The notes beneath the pieces are model-generated. The model was given only the letters and a program-made list of their open reading frames with translations. It was not told where the DNA came from and made no database searches. Position numbers and translations under genes: made by a program. DNA of 64,000 nt from Candidatus Krumholzibacteriota bacterium (GTDB lineage: Bacteria; Krumholzibacteriota; Krumholzibacteriia; LZORAL124-64-63), in contig JAKLEB010000001.1 of NCBI GenBank assembly GCA_022711765.1, forward strand, positions 623,186-687,185, given 5' to 3'. Positions 1 to 9,596 of the stretch are shown here, one piece after another; position 1 is the first letter of the stretch, and the number at the start of each line of letters is the position of its first letter.

Positions 1-1879
1 GAGCCACGATGGTATCGTTCTCGGCCGGATAGGCGAACCCGCTCAGCAGGTTGATGTCGTCGGACCCGCCGCCGTCGACGAGCGCGTTGCCCACATCCTC
101 CTGGTAGTCGATCTGGTACCGCCAGGCGGCGATGCGCCGGTCCCCCCGGACGCCACCCGGGTACTGCCAGTACTCCTTGGGATGGTCCTTCCCGTGCAGG
201 TACACGATGTAATGATACTCGTAGGCCGGGATCGTCAGGAAGCCGGTCATGTCGATCGGTGTCTCGTAGGTGATCGCGCCGGAATTCGGATTGACGAAGA
301 CGAACGCGTCCGCGGATTTCTCGAGGACCGTCGGGTCGGTGAGGTAACCCTGCTGGTAACGCGGGTCGAACTGGTAGTAGACCTTGAGGTCGGTCACCTC
401 GTCCAGGCACTCAGCGTCGTAGCACGGGTCCCGGTAACGCGTGGTCGGGGTCAGGTACGTGCTGCCGAGCTCGACGCACTGCACGCAGGGCGGGTAGTTG
501 CCCACGAAGCTGAAGGTATCCGGCGTGCCGTCGCGCGTGTCCTGCTCGTCCACCGCGCGCATCACGACGTCGTAGTTGAACGGCCCGACGAGGAAACCGA
601 GCGTGTCGGTCGACGGGTGCGTCGGCAGCTCCGCCGTCCATTCCTGCGTCTGGTGAGTCGCGCTGTACGTCGTGTTGAACCGGAAGTAGATGCCGTCGAT
701 CCGGATGTTCTGGCCGGCCAGGAACTGCCCCTGGAAACCGAGCTGGTTCTCCGTCGCGAGCGTCACGTCCCGCCTATCGTCCCAGCCGACGGCCTTGAAG
801 ACGACGTAGGCCCGGTCGGGCACGGTGTCGCCCTCGGCGAACGTGTAGTCGCCCGCGGAATCGCCGTGGAAGACGTGATAGTACGGGTAGGTCCGCGGAT
901 CCGGGTAGTAATCATCGACCTGGCCGCGCAGGAGCCGCGTGTCCGGGTCGTAGTTCACCACGATGTGCAGCGTCTGACTGGTGACCGGTACCTCGACGCC
1001 CGCCACGTCGAGCGTGTTGACCAGTAGTGAGAGAACGCCGGCATTCAAGCGCTGGGTGAAGACGCCCGAGCCGGAGCCGTCGTTGAGGAACGACAGCTCG
1101 GTCACGTTGCCGAAGTAGGAGAAGCTGTCGCCGGTCGCCTCCGCGAAGGCGCGCGGCTGCCAGCAGTCCTCCGCGGCGGCGTTGCAGTCGTCGTGCTCGG
1201 GCAGGCGCCACTTGTAGCCGAGCAGCCCGTCGACCGGCGGCACCGTGTCGCGCTCGGCGAGCAGCACGGGGTCGTAGGCGGTGGTATTCGGCGTCGTGCC
1301 CGCCCATTTCAGGAACAGCGGGATGCCGTAGCCCACGGTGTCGAAATCGGCGAACTCGTTGCCCGGCGCGATCGCCTCGCGGTAGAACTGGATCCGCGGG
1401 TTGCCCAGCGCGTTGCTGAAGAAATGCAAGCGGGCGGGCGTGCGGTCGAAGTCGCCGCGGTCGTCGATCGCGACCATGTGCAGGGTCATGTCATGGGACA
1501 GGCCGGAGCCCTGGTTGATCCGGAAGTCGAAGACCGAGTCGGTGCGCGTCGTGTACGTGCCGATCGCGAGAGTGGGCACGTTGGTGGCCGGGTTGAAGCG
1601 CTGATCCTCCTCGTCGTCGTCCGTTTCGTCGTCCTGGATCGAAGTGTCCGTGAGGGCCCACACGTATCGTTCGACGTAGCCGTCGGCATCGGTGGCGTAC
1701 CAGTAGACGTGGAAATGGAAGTAGGCGCCCGAGGTCTCCGCCGGCGAGCCGATGATGTAGGTCTCCGGTGCCCGGTTGACGATGACCGCCTCCGGCTCGA
1801 ACGCGCGGCACCCCAGGATCAGCGAGCCGGCGAGCAGGCAGAGGAACAGGCTGACGAGGACGTGTCTCGGGCTCCACAT
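1..1879 (-). CDS. Large surface lipoprotein, 3' end beyond the window (partial)
   Basis: The frame starts at an ATG whose first base is 1879 and stays open to the left edge, so about 626 residues are visible and the C-terminus is missing. The N-terminus is a lipoprotein signal: a short basic start, a hydrophobic stretch and a lipobox ending I-L-G-C with the lipidated Cys at residue 24. The mature part is rich in Asp, Tyr and Trp and in repeated beta-strand-like segments, as in Ig-like or fibronectin-type exported proteins. A C-V-Q-C pair occurs in the second half. I recognise no catalytic motif. A TTGACA-N18-TATATT promoter lies about 130 bases upstream, so it has its own transcription start. 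Function unknown; anchoring in the outer or inner membrane is inferred from the lipobox only. Confidence 0.8.
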   Translation of the reverse strand, partial: MWSPRHVLVSLFLCLLAGSLILGCRAFEPEAVIVNRAPETYIIGSPAETSGAYFHFHVYWYATDADGYVERYVWALTDTSIQDDETDDDEEDQRFNPATNVPTLAIGTYTTRTDSVFDFRINQGSGLSHDMTLHMVAIDDRGDFDRTPARLHFFSNALGNPRIQFYREAIAPGNEFADFDTVGYGIPLFLKWAGTTPNTTAYDPVLLAERDTVPPVDGLLGYKWRLPEHDDCNAAAEDCWQPRAFAEATGDSFSYFGNVTELSFLNDGSGSGVFTQRLNAGVLSLLVNTLDVAGVEVPVTSQTLHIVVNYDPDTRLLRGQVDDYYPDPRTYPYYHVFHGDSAGDYTFAEGDTVPDRAYVVFKAVGWDDRRDVTLATENQLGFQGQFLAGQNIRIDGIYFRFNTTYSATHQTQEWTAELPTHPSTDTLGFLVGPFNYDVVMRAVDEQDTRDGTPDTFSFVGNYPPCVQCVELGSTYLTPTTRYRDPCYDAECLDEVTDLKVYYQFDPRYQQGYLTDPTVLEKSADAFVFVNPNSGAITYETPIDMTGFLTIPAYEYHYIVYLHGKDHPKEYWQYPGGVRGDRRIAAWRYQIDYQEDVGNALVDGGGSDDINLLSGFAYPAENDTIVA

Positions 1880-2014
1880 GGGCTCAGCGCTCCCTCGGGC
1901 ATTGGGGCCGACCGATCGGGGATCACGGAACCGTCGCGGTGGGACGGACGCTGGCGCAATATGCGTCGGCTGGGACACGCCCGGCGCTTCGGGATCCCGC
2001 ATGAATGCGTGTGA

Positions 2015-2044
2015 AATATAGGGATTACGTCCGTCCAGTGTCAA
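2015..2044 (-). promoter_or_regulatory. sigma70-type promoter for the lipoprotein gene
   Basis: On the minus strand a perfect -35 TTGACA (2039-2044) is followed after 18 bases by TATATT (2015-2020, five of six to consensus). The start codon at 1879 lies about 130 bases downstream, leaving a moderately long leader. Confidence 0.6.
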
Positions 2045-2100
2045 CTTCCGGTTTCCCGCGCGGCGCGGCCCCGACGCCGCTCGATTCCGGCCGCCGACGC

Positions 2101-2131
2101 GGCGGCGGCGGCCCCCGAGGGAGCCGCCGCC
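2101..2131. terminator. GC-rich hairpin after the secreted-protein gene
   Basis: A nine-base perfect stem, GGCGGCGGC (2101-2109) against GCCGCCGCC (2123-2131), encloses a loop that can itself pair CCC with GGG. It begins 42 bases after the stop codon at 2173. There is no T tract on the minus-strand side, so it may be a Rho-type stop or a 3'-end stabiliser rather than a classic intrinsic terminator. Confidence 0.4.
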
Positions 2132-2172
2132 GGTCGGTCCGGATGGACCGCGGTGATCAGGCGAGCGTGAAG

Positions 2173-5100
2173 CTACTTCACGAGCGCCATCTTGTTGACC
2201 AGGACCTTGCCGTTCGCCTGCGTCTCGTAGAAGTAGACGCCGGACGGCGCGCGGCTGCCCTGATCGTTGTCGCCGTTCCACTCGATCCTGTGCGAGCCGG
2301 CCTCCATCGGACCATCGATCAGGGTCCGGACCAGCTCACCGCGGACGTTGTACACCTTCAGGCTGACGTCGCCAGTCTTGGGCAGGTTCAGCATGATGGT
2401 GGTCTTCGGGTTGAACGGGTTGGGGTAGTTGCTCACGCTGACCACGCCGGGCGTCTCGCCGACGCCGATCGGATTCGACGTGCCCTGCTCGCCGAACACG
2501 TCGAGGATGTCCTCGAGGATGACCGCGCGAGCCGAGATACCGCCGTAACCGATGGGCGGCGTGTAGCCGGGAGCATTGTAGATGAACATGAAGTCGTACG
2601 GCATCACGACGACCCTGGCATTCTCGGTCGCCCTGACGTTCAGGACCGCCGCGGTGTACGGGTAGGCACCCGCATTGCCGTTGGGATCCAGGAACTCGGC
2701 GAGCGACACGGCCGTGCCGGTCGTGGTGATGGCGTCGAAGGTGTTGATGCCGAGGCAGCCGCCGAAGGCGATCCACTCGGGCACGCGCACGATCACGCCG
2801 TTGCCGTTGATCGCCTGCACCACGGGCGCCGTCTGGTTCTGGATGAAGCTCAGGATGCTCGTGTCGACGAAGTTCACGCTGATGTACGAGTTCACGAACG
2901 CGGAGCCCTGGGCGCCGGCGTCGAGCAACCCGGCGATGAGGTCGTCACCGGTCATGAACGCGTTCTTGTCGCCCTGTCCGAACCAGTTGGTCACGACGTT
3001 CAAGTCGTCCGACGGATCGTTGTTGAAGTCGCCGTTGGCCAGGAGGTTGACGGACAGGTCGCCGGCCGTGTACAGCAGCGTGCTGTAGCCGCGAAGCTGA
3101 GCGCTGGTCGCGCGACCGCCCAGACCGTTGCCGACACCAGAGGACGGACCGGTGGTGTAGTACGTGTCGTAGTCGACGCCTTCCTTGAAGCCCAGCTGCT
3201 GGAGCGCGAACAGCCACTCGTTCTCGCCACCGCGGTCGCCGAAGTCGTTCCAGAACAGGATCGGAGGCTGATCGCCTTCGGTCGCCGAGAACATCGTCGG
3301 CAGCGCGTTGATGATGAAGTCGCTGTCGTAGTCCAGGTTGTTCACGAAGCTCGCGTAGCCGGAGGTGTCGCCCGGCAGGATCGTGGTGCCGATGTTGCCG
3401 CCGAGGTTGTCCTTGGCTTCGCAGTAGAAGTGGATGACGTCGCCGGGGTAGAAGAACTTCTCCTCGCCGACTTCGCCGTCGGGCAGGTCGAAGTTGTAGC
3501 GGTTGGCGACGAGTCCGCCGTTGACGTTGAAGGTGGAGTCGCCGTACACCCAGCCCTCGATCAGGTCCCAGCCGTCCGGGAAGAAGGCCGGGGTCCGGGT
3601 GAAGTTGGCGGGGAGCTGGCGGATCGCCGGGACGGTGAACAGAGGGTTGGCCTTCATCCTCACGTGGAGCTTCGGCATCTCGTGCAGCACGGAGCCCGTG
3701 CGCACCGCCGTCACGTCGAAGAAGATGGTGTCGCCCGGATCGTTCACCTGGTTGTCGGCGTTGGCGATGTTGTTCGCCATGTCGAAGCGGACCACGTTGT
3801 TCGTGAGCGTCACGAAATCGAGATCGCCCGAATCGGGGAAGTTGTCGTTGGCGATGTCGATGTCACGCGTCGAGATGCCAGGGCCCAGGAACGGATACAC
3901 CTTGACCTGGGCGTTGTCGAGGTACGGCGCCGGGGTGCCGTCGGTGCCGACCCAGCCCCAGACGTAGCCGTACTCGATCACGCGCAGGCTCAGCTGCATG
4001 TGCGTGCGGCCGTTCTCGAGCAGGTCGGTGACGACCTCGGCCTGCCGCGTGTAATCGGGACCGCCGTACTGCACGAAGTTGCGGTTCCGCCACGGCGCCG
4101 CCGCGAGATCGGCGGGGTTGCCGGAGGCCACCGAGCGCACGTGCCACTGGTAGAACATGCCCGGCCAGATGTCAACCGCGCCCAGTTCCTCGTGGCGGTA
4201 CACGCCGAAGGTGATCTGGCACCCGTCGTTGCCCGCGGGCCACGGCAGGACGGGGCTGATGATGATGTTGTTGATGTAGTAGTTCGGGCCCATCAGGCCG
4301 CCCTCGGGGTTCACGATGTAGCTGCCGGGGCCGTAGCACCAGGTGGTGCAGAGGTAGCCGCCGGTGCCCGGCACGATGGTCCCGTTGTCGATGAACGCGA
4401 CCTGCGGGCCGAAGTTCGACACGCAGGGATCCGCGTCCAGCAGGTTCGTGTAGATGGCCGCGAAATCGCCAACGCCGGGATCGAGCACCGGCAGCCACGC
4501 CTGGCTGACCTGGTCCTCGAAGTTCTCGTCGTTGATCGTGACGCCGGCCCTCTGCACGATGATGTTGTCCACGCGCACGGCACCCTCGGTGTCCCACAGG
4601 CCGTCCTCGTCGGACCAGGCGCCGTCGGAGGAGAACCGGTACCGCAGCTGGATCTGGTTGTTGTTCGAGCCGACGTAGTCGCCGGGGTTGTAGGTGAAGG
4701 TGAAGTCGATGTTGTAGACGCGATTGCCGTCATAGGCGCCGAGCTCGACCCAGACGCCGCCCTGGTTCCACTCCACGTAGGTGAAGTCGTACGCAGGCTC
4801 GGAGTCCTGATCGACGATCGACGTCCAGTGGACGACGGACGACTGACCGGGATTGGCCACGGTGTAGGTGAACACCAGGTTCTGGCTCCAGTCGTTGCCG
4901 TAGCCTGCGTCACCGTCGAAGGTCGTGCCGCACCACATCGAGTAGCTGCCGGCCGACGGCAGGTAGTTGCTCACCTGCCAGTAGGAGTCGGGAGAGTAGG
5001 TCAGGTCCGCGTGGGTCCAGCCGTTCCAGGTCGGGTTGCCGAACTGGTCCTGGAAGGTGCCATTGGACGCCGGAGGCGTGCCGTTGTGCGCCTGATCCGG

Positions 5101-5277
5101 GTTCTGCGGGTTGCCCAACAGATAAATCGTATCACCCAGGGCCTTGGCGGTCTGGACCGCTTCGCCGTTCAGCGTGCCCCACCCACCGCGCACCATGTAC
5201 TGGCGCTCGGTGGCGAGCGCACTGGCAGCGAGGACCAGAGCCAGGGCCAGGGTGGCGAACAGAACAAATCGCTTCAT
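2173..5277 (-). CDS. Secreted multidomain protein with C-terminal FlgD/T9SS-type sorting domain
   Basis: A 1034-residue protein with a signal peptide (MKRF, hydrophobic core, Ala-rich cleavage region near residue 23). The start at 5277 is chosen because it opens the signal peptide and has a purine-rich GGGGGGAAAA Shine-Dalgarno; the frame upstream carries no conserved-looking sequence. The body is Asp/Asn/Gly/Tyr-rich and predicted all-beta, with segments such as DNIIVQ and YLDNAQVKVY that recall carbohydrate-binding or Ig-like modules, but I recognise no enzyme motif. The last about 85 residues match the FlgD-like/type A sorting domain: YPNPFNP, then VYNVRGELVRTL, AGSHRIEWNGDNDQG, SGVYFYE, and a basic VNKMALVK end. 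By family knowledge this domain directs export and surface attachment through type IX secretion. It has its own promoter and a leader of nearly 300 bases. Confidence 0.85.
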   Translation of the reverse strand: MKRFVLFATLALALVLAASALATERQYMVRGGWGTLNGEAVQTAKALGDTIYLLGNPQNPDQAHNGTPPASNGTFQDQFGNPTWNGWTHADLTYSPDSYWQVSNYLPSAGSYSMWCGTTFDGDAGYGNDWSQNLVFTYTVANPGQSSVVHWTSIVDQDSEPAYDFTYVEWNQGGVWVELGAYDGNRVYNIDFTFTYNPGDYVGSNNNQIQLRYRFSSDGAWSDEDGLWDTEGAVRVDNIIVQRAGVTINDENFEDQVSQAWLPVLDPGVGDFAAIYTNLLDADPCVSNFGPQVAFIDNGTIVPGTGGYLCTTWCYGPGSYIVNPEGGLMGPNYYINNIIISPVLPWPAGNDGCQITFGVYRHEELGAVDIWPGMFYQWHVRSVASGNPADLAAAPWRNRNFVQYGGPDYTRQAEVVTDLLENGRTHMQLSLRVIEYGYVWGWVGTDGTPAPYLDNAQVKVYPFLGPGISTRDIDIANDNFPDSGDLDFVTLTNNVVRFDMANNIANADNQVNDPGDTIFFDVTAVRTGSVLHEMPKLHVRMKANPLFTVPAIRQLPANFTRTPAFFPDGWDLIEGWVYGDSTFNVNGGLVANRYNFDLPDGEVGEEKFFYPGDVIHFYCEAKDNLGGNIGTTILPGDTSGYASFVNNLDYDSDFIINALPTMFSATEGDQPPILFWNDFGDRGGENEWLFALQQLGFKEGVDYDTYYTTGPSSGVGNGLGGRATSAQLRGYSTLLYTAGDLSVNLLANGDFNNDPSDDLNVVTNWFGQGDKNAFMTGDDLIAGLLDAGAQGSAFVNSYISVNFVDTSILSFIQNQTAPVVQAINGNGVIVRVPEWIAFGGCLGINTFDAITTTGTAVSLAEFLDPNGNAGAYPYTAAVLNVRATENARVVVMPYDFMFIYNAPGYTPPIGYGGISARAVILEDILDVFGEQGTSNPIGVGETPGVVSVSNYPNPFNPKTTIMLNLPKTGDVSLKVYNVRGELVRTLIDGPMEAGSHRIEWNGDNDQGSRAPSGVYFYETQANGKVLVNKMALVK

Positions 5278-5292
5278 GCTTTTCCCCCCATC

Positions 5293-5308
5293 GTTGACCG
5301 ACGTCAAC
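5293..5308. promoter_or_regulatory. Perfect GTTGAC-N4-GTCAAC palindrome just upstream of the start codon
   Basis: Six-base perfect arms (5293-5298 and 5303-5308) separated by CGAC, 15 bases upstream of the start codon at 5277 and directly before its Shine-Dalgarno. It could be an operator or a small hairpin affecting translation; function is inferred from position only. Confidence 0.35.
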
Positions 5309-5580
5309 ACATGGATTGGCGAACAATTCTCCTCGCGCCGGCAAACTGGGTTTCCCGACGCACGATACGGAGCAGACAAGTCGTTCCCTCTTGCGGCCGT
5401 CCAGTCAGCGCAGGCGAACTGCGCGATGCTGAGAGAGTCCTCCTCTGATGTTGTCGCAGGCCATTGGTGACTCGTGAACGTGTCCATCAACGTGTCAAGT
5501 GATGTGAACAGACGAGCGGAAAGCACGGACAGCGCACCTCACAGGGGGTCGGGAACTCTTTGCCCATGAGTCGCTGGGTA

Positions 5581-5609
5581 ACCTTACTGGAGAGGCGAAT
5601 CGGAGTCAA
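5581..5609 (-). promoter_or_regulatory. sigma70-type promoter with a long leader
   Basis: Minus-strand TTGACT (5604-5609), 17-base spacer, TAAGGT (5581-5586). The next minus-strand start codon is at 5277, implying a leader of about 295 bases. The leader (5278-5574) holds no supported gene; it contains the 5293-5308 palindrome. Confidence 0.5.
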
Positions 5610-5655
5610 TACCCTATGTGCAAAAAAGTGCGCATGGATCGACAAAACGGATTCA

Positions 5656-5674
5656 CGGCGGCAGCGATCCGCCG
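5656..5674 (-). terminator. Possible terminator of the glyQS end of the long operon
   Basis: Stem CGGCGG/CCGCCG (5656-5661 with 5669-5674) with a seven-base loop, 29 bases after the glyS stop. On the minus strand a short TTTT run follows about eight bases after the stem. The stem is short and the U run displaced, so this is tentative. Confidence 0.35.
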
Positions 5675-5702
5675 CTCGACCGCGGCCGGGGTCGCGAACG
5701 GG

Positions 5703-7882
5703 TCACCGCTCCTCCGGCGCGACCAGCGAGAAGTCGGCGAAACGCAGGAACAACGCATGGATCTCGCGCAGGAACGCATGGCGGACGGCGCGCAGCTCCC
5801 GATCCTCGGCGTTGACCCGGACCTGGTCGAAGAACCGGTCGATCGGCGGGCCGAATGCGGAAAACGACCGGAACACCGCCACGTAGTCCTCTCGCGCCTC
5901 CGCGGCCAGGATGTCCGGGACCGCCGCCGTGACGGCTTCACGCAGGGCGCGCTCGGCCGGCTCCCGGAGCGGAGCGAAATCCTCGCCGGCCGCGCCGCGG
6001 CCGCCCTCTCGCCAGCGATCGACCGACCGCGCGCGTTCCTCGGCGGGCAGGGTCGCGCCTTCGAGAATGTTGGTGCACCGCTTGAATCCTGTGGCCAGAA
6101 GTAAAAAATCCTCCCTAGTTCTAAATTGTGCCAGGGCATCGATCCAGGCGACGGCGTCGGCGGGATCGTGGCCGCGGACCGGCAGGACGGCGCGCACGAC
6201 CGCGAGCTCGGCTCCCACACCGTCGACCAGCCAGCCCTCGAGCCGGACCCGGACGAAATCGAGGAGCTCGCGCCGGACCGCGTCGAGGTCGTCCTGCGGG
6301 CGCATCGCCGCGAAGGGAGCGAGCGCGCGCGCGAACAGGTCCCTCAGGTCGACCCGCGCTCGCCGCTCGAGCAGGATCCGCAGCACCGCGAGGGCGTGGC
6401 GCCGCAGCGCGTAGGGGTCCTTGGCGCCGGTCGGCGCGAACCCGGCCAGCCAGCAGCCGGCCAGCGCGTCCAGGCGCCAGGCCACCGAGAGCGTGCTGCT
6501 GATCGGGTCGGCCGGCAGCTCGTCGGTCGAGGTTCGCGGCCGCTGGCTGTCCGCGAGGGCCCGCCAGACCGCGGCGGGCTCCCCGGCGGCCGCGGCGTAG
6601 CGGGCGGCGATCTGACCCTCGAGCCTGGTGAATTCCTTACCGTCCTTGATCATCTCGGTCACCAGGTCGAAGCGGCTGAGCGCCGCGGCGCGGCGCAGCT
6701 CGGGCGGGACCGGTCCGCCGTCGCCGCAGCCGTGAGTCCAGAGATTCTCGGCGAGGGCAGCCGCGCGCCGGGTCTGGTCCGCGATGGTGCCGAATCCCTC
6801 GAGCCAGGTGACCTGGGCGAGCGCGGCCGCGTGCTCGTCCGGGCGGCGCCGCTGGTCGAACCGCCAGTAGAAGAGAGCGTCGGCGAGGCGGGCCCGCAGG
6901 ACCCGCTCGTTGCCGGCCCGCACGACGGCCAGATGCGCCGCGCCGCCGTCGCGCACCGCGACGAAGTGCGGCAGGAGGCCCTGGGCGCCGGGGCGCTCGA
7001 CGACGAAGTACCGCTGGTGGGCCTTCAACGCCGTCACGATGACCTCGGGCGGCAGCTCGAAGAAGGACGGCTCGAAGTCGCCGACGAAGACGGTCGGATG
7101 CTCGCAGAGGAACACGATCTCCGTCAGCAACTCGTCATCCGCGTGCAGGACCGCGGGCTCGGGCAACTCCCCCAGGCGCGCAACCGCCTCCTCCAGGATG
7201 CGCCGCCGGCGTTCCGCCGGATCGACGATCACGTGGAGCTCGGCGAGGATCGCCGCGTAGCGATCCGGGTTCGGGATCTCGCGCGCCCCGTCCGCGGCCA
7301 GGGTCCGGTGGCCGCGGGTCGTGCGCCCGCTCGCCAGGTTGCCGAGACGGAACGGCACCACGTCCGCGCCGAGGAGGCAGACGAGCCACTGCAGCGGCCG
7401 CGCGTACTCGAGGTCGAGGTCGCCCCACCGCATCGTCTTGCGGAATGGCAACGACAGGACGAGCGCCGGCAGCCGTTCGGCCAGCACCTCGGCCGCCGGC
7501 CGGCCGGGGATCCGGCGCTTCGCCACCAGGTACTCTCCGCGCTGGTCGCGGCCGCGATCGCAGGCCTCCAGGTCCACCCCGATCTTGCGCGCGAATCCCA
7601 GGCCCGCGGGCGTCGGCTTGCCGTCGGGGTCGAAGGCGACCTGGACCGGCGGTCCCTTGACCACATCCTCGCGGTCCGGCTGGCTCGCGGCGATACCGCC
7701 GGAGAACACGGCCAGCCGCCGGGGCGTCGCCACGACGCGCAGGCCGTCGTGGGCGAGGCCGAGCTCGCCAAGCAGCGCCGCGAAGCGGGCGGCGAGTTCG
7801 TCCAGCTCGGTCGGGATGAAGCGGGCCGGGATCTCCTCGCTGCCGATCTCGAGCAAGAAGGGCAGGCGCGCGGGGTGGCTGC

Positions 7883-7886
<4 letters not shown>
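5703..7886 (-). CDS. glyS: Glycyl-tRNA synthetase, beta subunit
   Basis: A 727-residue protein, close to the usual size of the GlyRS beta chain. The N-terminus has the family hallmark [11 protein letters not shown], followed by ATPRRLAV; the middle carries HQRYFVV and the HD-like core, and the C-terminal third is the anticodon-binding/DALR-like region. With GlyQ it forms the alpha2beta2 synthetase that charges tRNA-Gly in the cytoplasm; the beta chain supplies tRNA recognition. The ATG at 7886 overlaps the glyQ stop by four bases (ATGA), indicating translational coupling, and it is the last gene of the hisS-to-glyS operon. Confident. Confidence 0.96.
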
Positions 7887-8767
<881 letters not shown>

Positions 8768-8780
8768 TCAGGGCCTCATT

Positions 8781-9596
8781 TCAGTCGGAGCGCCGCGGCG
8801 GCGGCGGGCCGGGGCGCAGCCGGAGAAGGTCGAGCGCCGCGGGCAGCCGGTATCCCGGCAGGTGGTACTCCAGGAACCGATGCAGCATGACCCCCCAGTC
8901 CCGCGCCGTCGACCGCGCCAGCGGCCGGGTCGGCCACGAGACGGGAGCGGCCGCGAGCTCCGGCCACGCCGCGAGCGCCGCCTCGCTGAGCGGTCGCGCG
9001 CCGGCGGCCGCTCCGCCGGCGGCGCACTCGGCGCAGATGACCCCGCCCGCGGCAGGGCTGAGCCAGAGGGCGCGGTCGGCGAGCCGGCTGCGGGCGCGGC
9101 CACATTGCGTGCACGCCTCCAGGAGCGGGCGGATCCCCTGCAGGTCCAGGAGGGCCGCCTCGAACGCATAGAAGAGCGCCGCCTCGCAGCCCGCGTCCGC
9201 GCAGGATAATACCTGGACGTATTCCTGGCAAAGCGCGAACAGCCCCGCCTCGTGGCCGTGGCCGGGCCGGCAGCGGTCGACGATCTCGAGGGCCGCCTGC
9301 AGGTAGGCCGACCGCTCCAGCGTGGGCGCCGCGGCGAGGGGGTCGAGGATCAGGCTGCCGCCGCGCAGGTACTGCAGCTCGCGGGCGGGATCGAGCGAGT
9401 ACTCGAGGTCGGCGAGGCGTCCGGGCTGGACCAGCGGCCGGAGCCGCGACCGCGTCTGCCGGGCGCCCTTGGCCATCAGGCGCAGCAGACCGTGGTCGGG
9501 CGACAGGACCGAGGCGATCACGCTGGTCTCGCCGGACGGCCAGACGCGCAGGACCAGCCCTCGCCCGCTGCCGGCAGGGCGAGGCAGCAGGCTCAT
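8781..9596 (-). CDS. recO: DNA repair protein RecO
   Basis: A 271-residue protein beginning MSLLPRP; the early segment VLRVWPSGETSVIASVLSPDHGL is the RecO N-terminal OB fold (residues about 10-85), with a helical domain behind it. A zinc-binding cluster is visible as C-T-Q-C ... C-A-E-C in the C-terminal half. RecO helps RecR load RecA onto SSB-coated single-stranded DNA. The ATG at 9596 overlaps the mgtE stop by four bases. Linkage of recO to the glyQS genes is known in several phyla. Length and motif order fit the family well. Confidence 0.9.
   Translation of the reverse strand: MSLLPRPAGSGRGLVLRVWPSGETSVIASVLSPDHGLLRLMAKGARQTRSRLRPLVQPGRLADLEYSLDPARELQYLRGGSLILDPLAAAPTLERSAYLQAALEIVDRCRPGHGHEAGLFALCQEYVQVLSCADAGCEAALFYAFEAALLDLQGIRPLLEACTQCGRARSRLADRALWLSPAAGGVICAECAAGGAAAGARPLSEAALAAWPELAAAPVSWPTRPLARSTARDWGVMLHRFLEYHLPGYRLPAALDLLRLRPGPPPPRRSD

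Noticed and set aside
2005..5448. A 1147-residue plus-strand open frame opposite the secreted-protein gene
   Set aside because: It mirrors the codon register of the minus-strand gene, is dominated by Val/Arg/Asp, and has no motif. The minus-strand frame has a signal peptide and a sorting domain. It is an antisense artefact of high GC in third positions.
5470..5498. A TTGACA hexamer in the leader of the secreted-protein gene
   Set aside because: The sequence 17-18 bases downstream (ACGAGT) is a very poor -10; the promoter at 5581-5609 is better.
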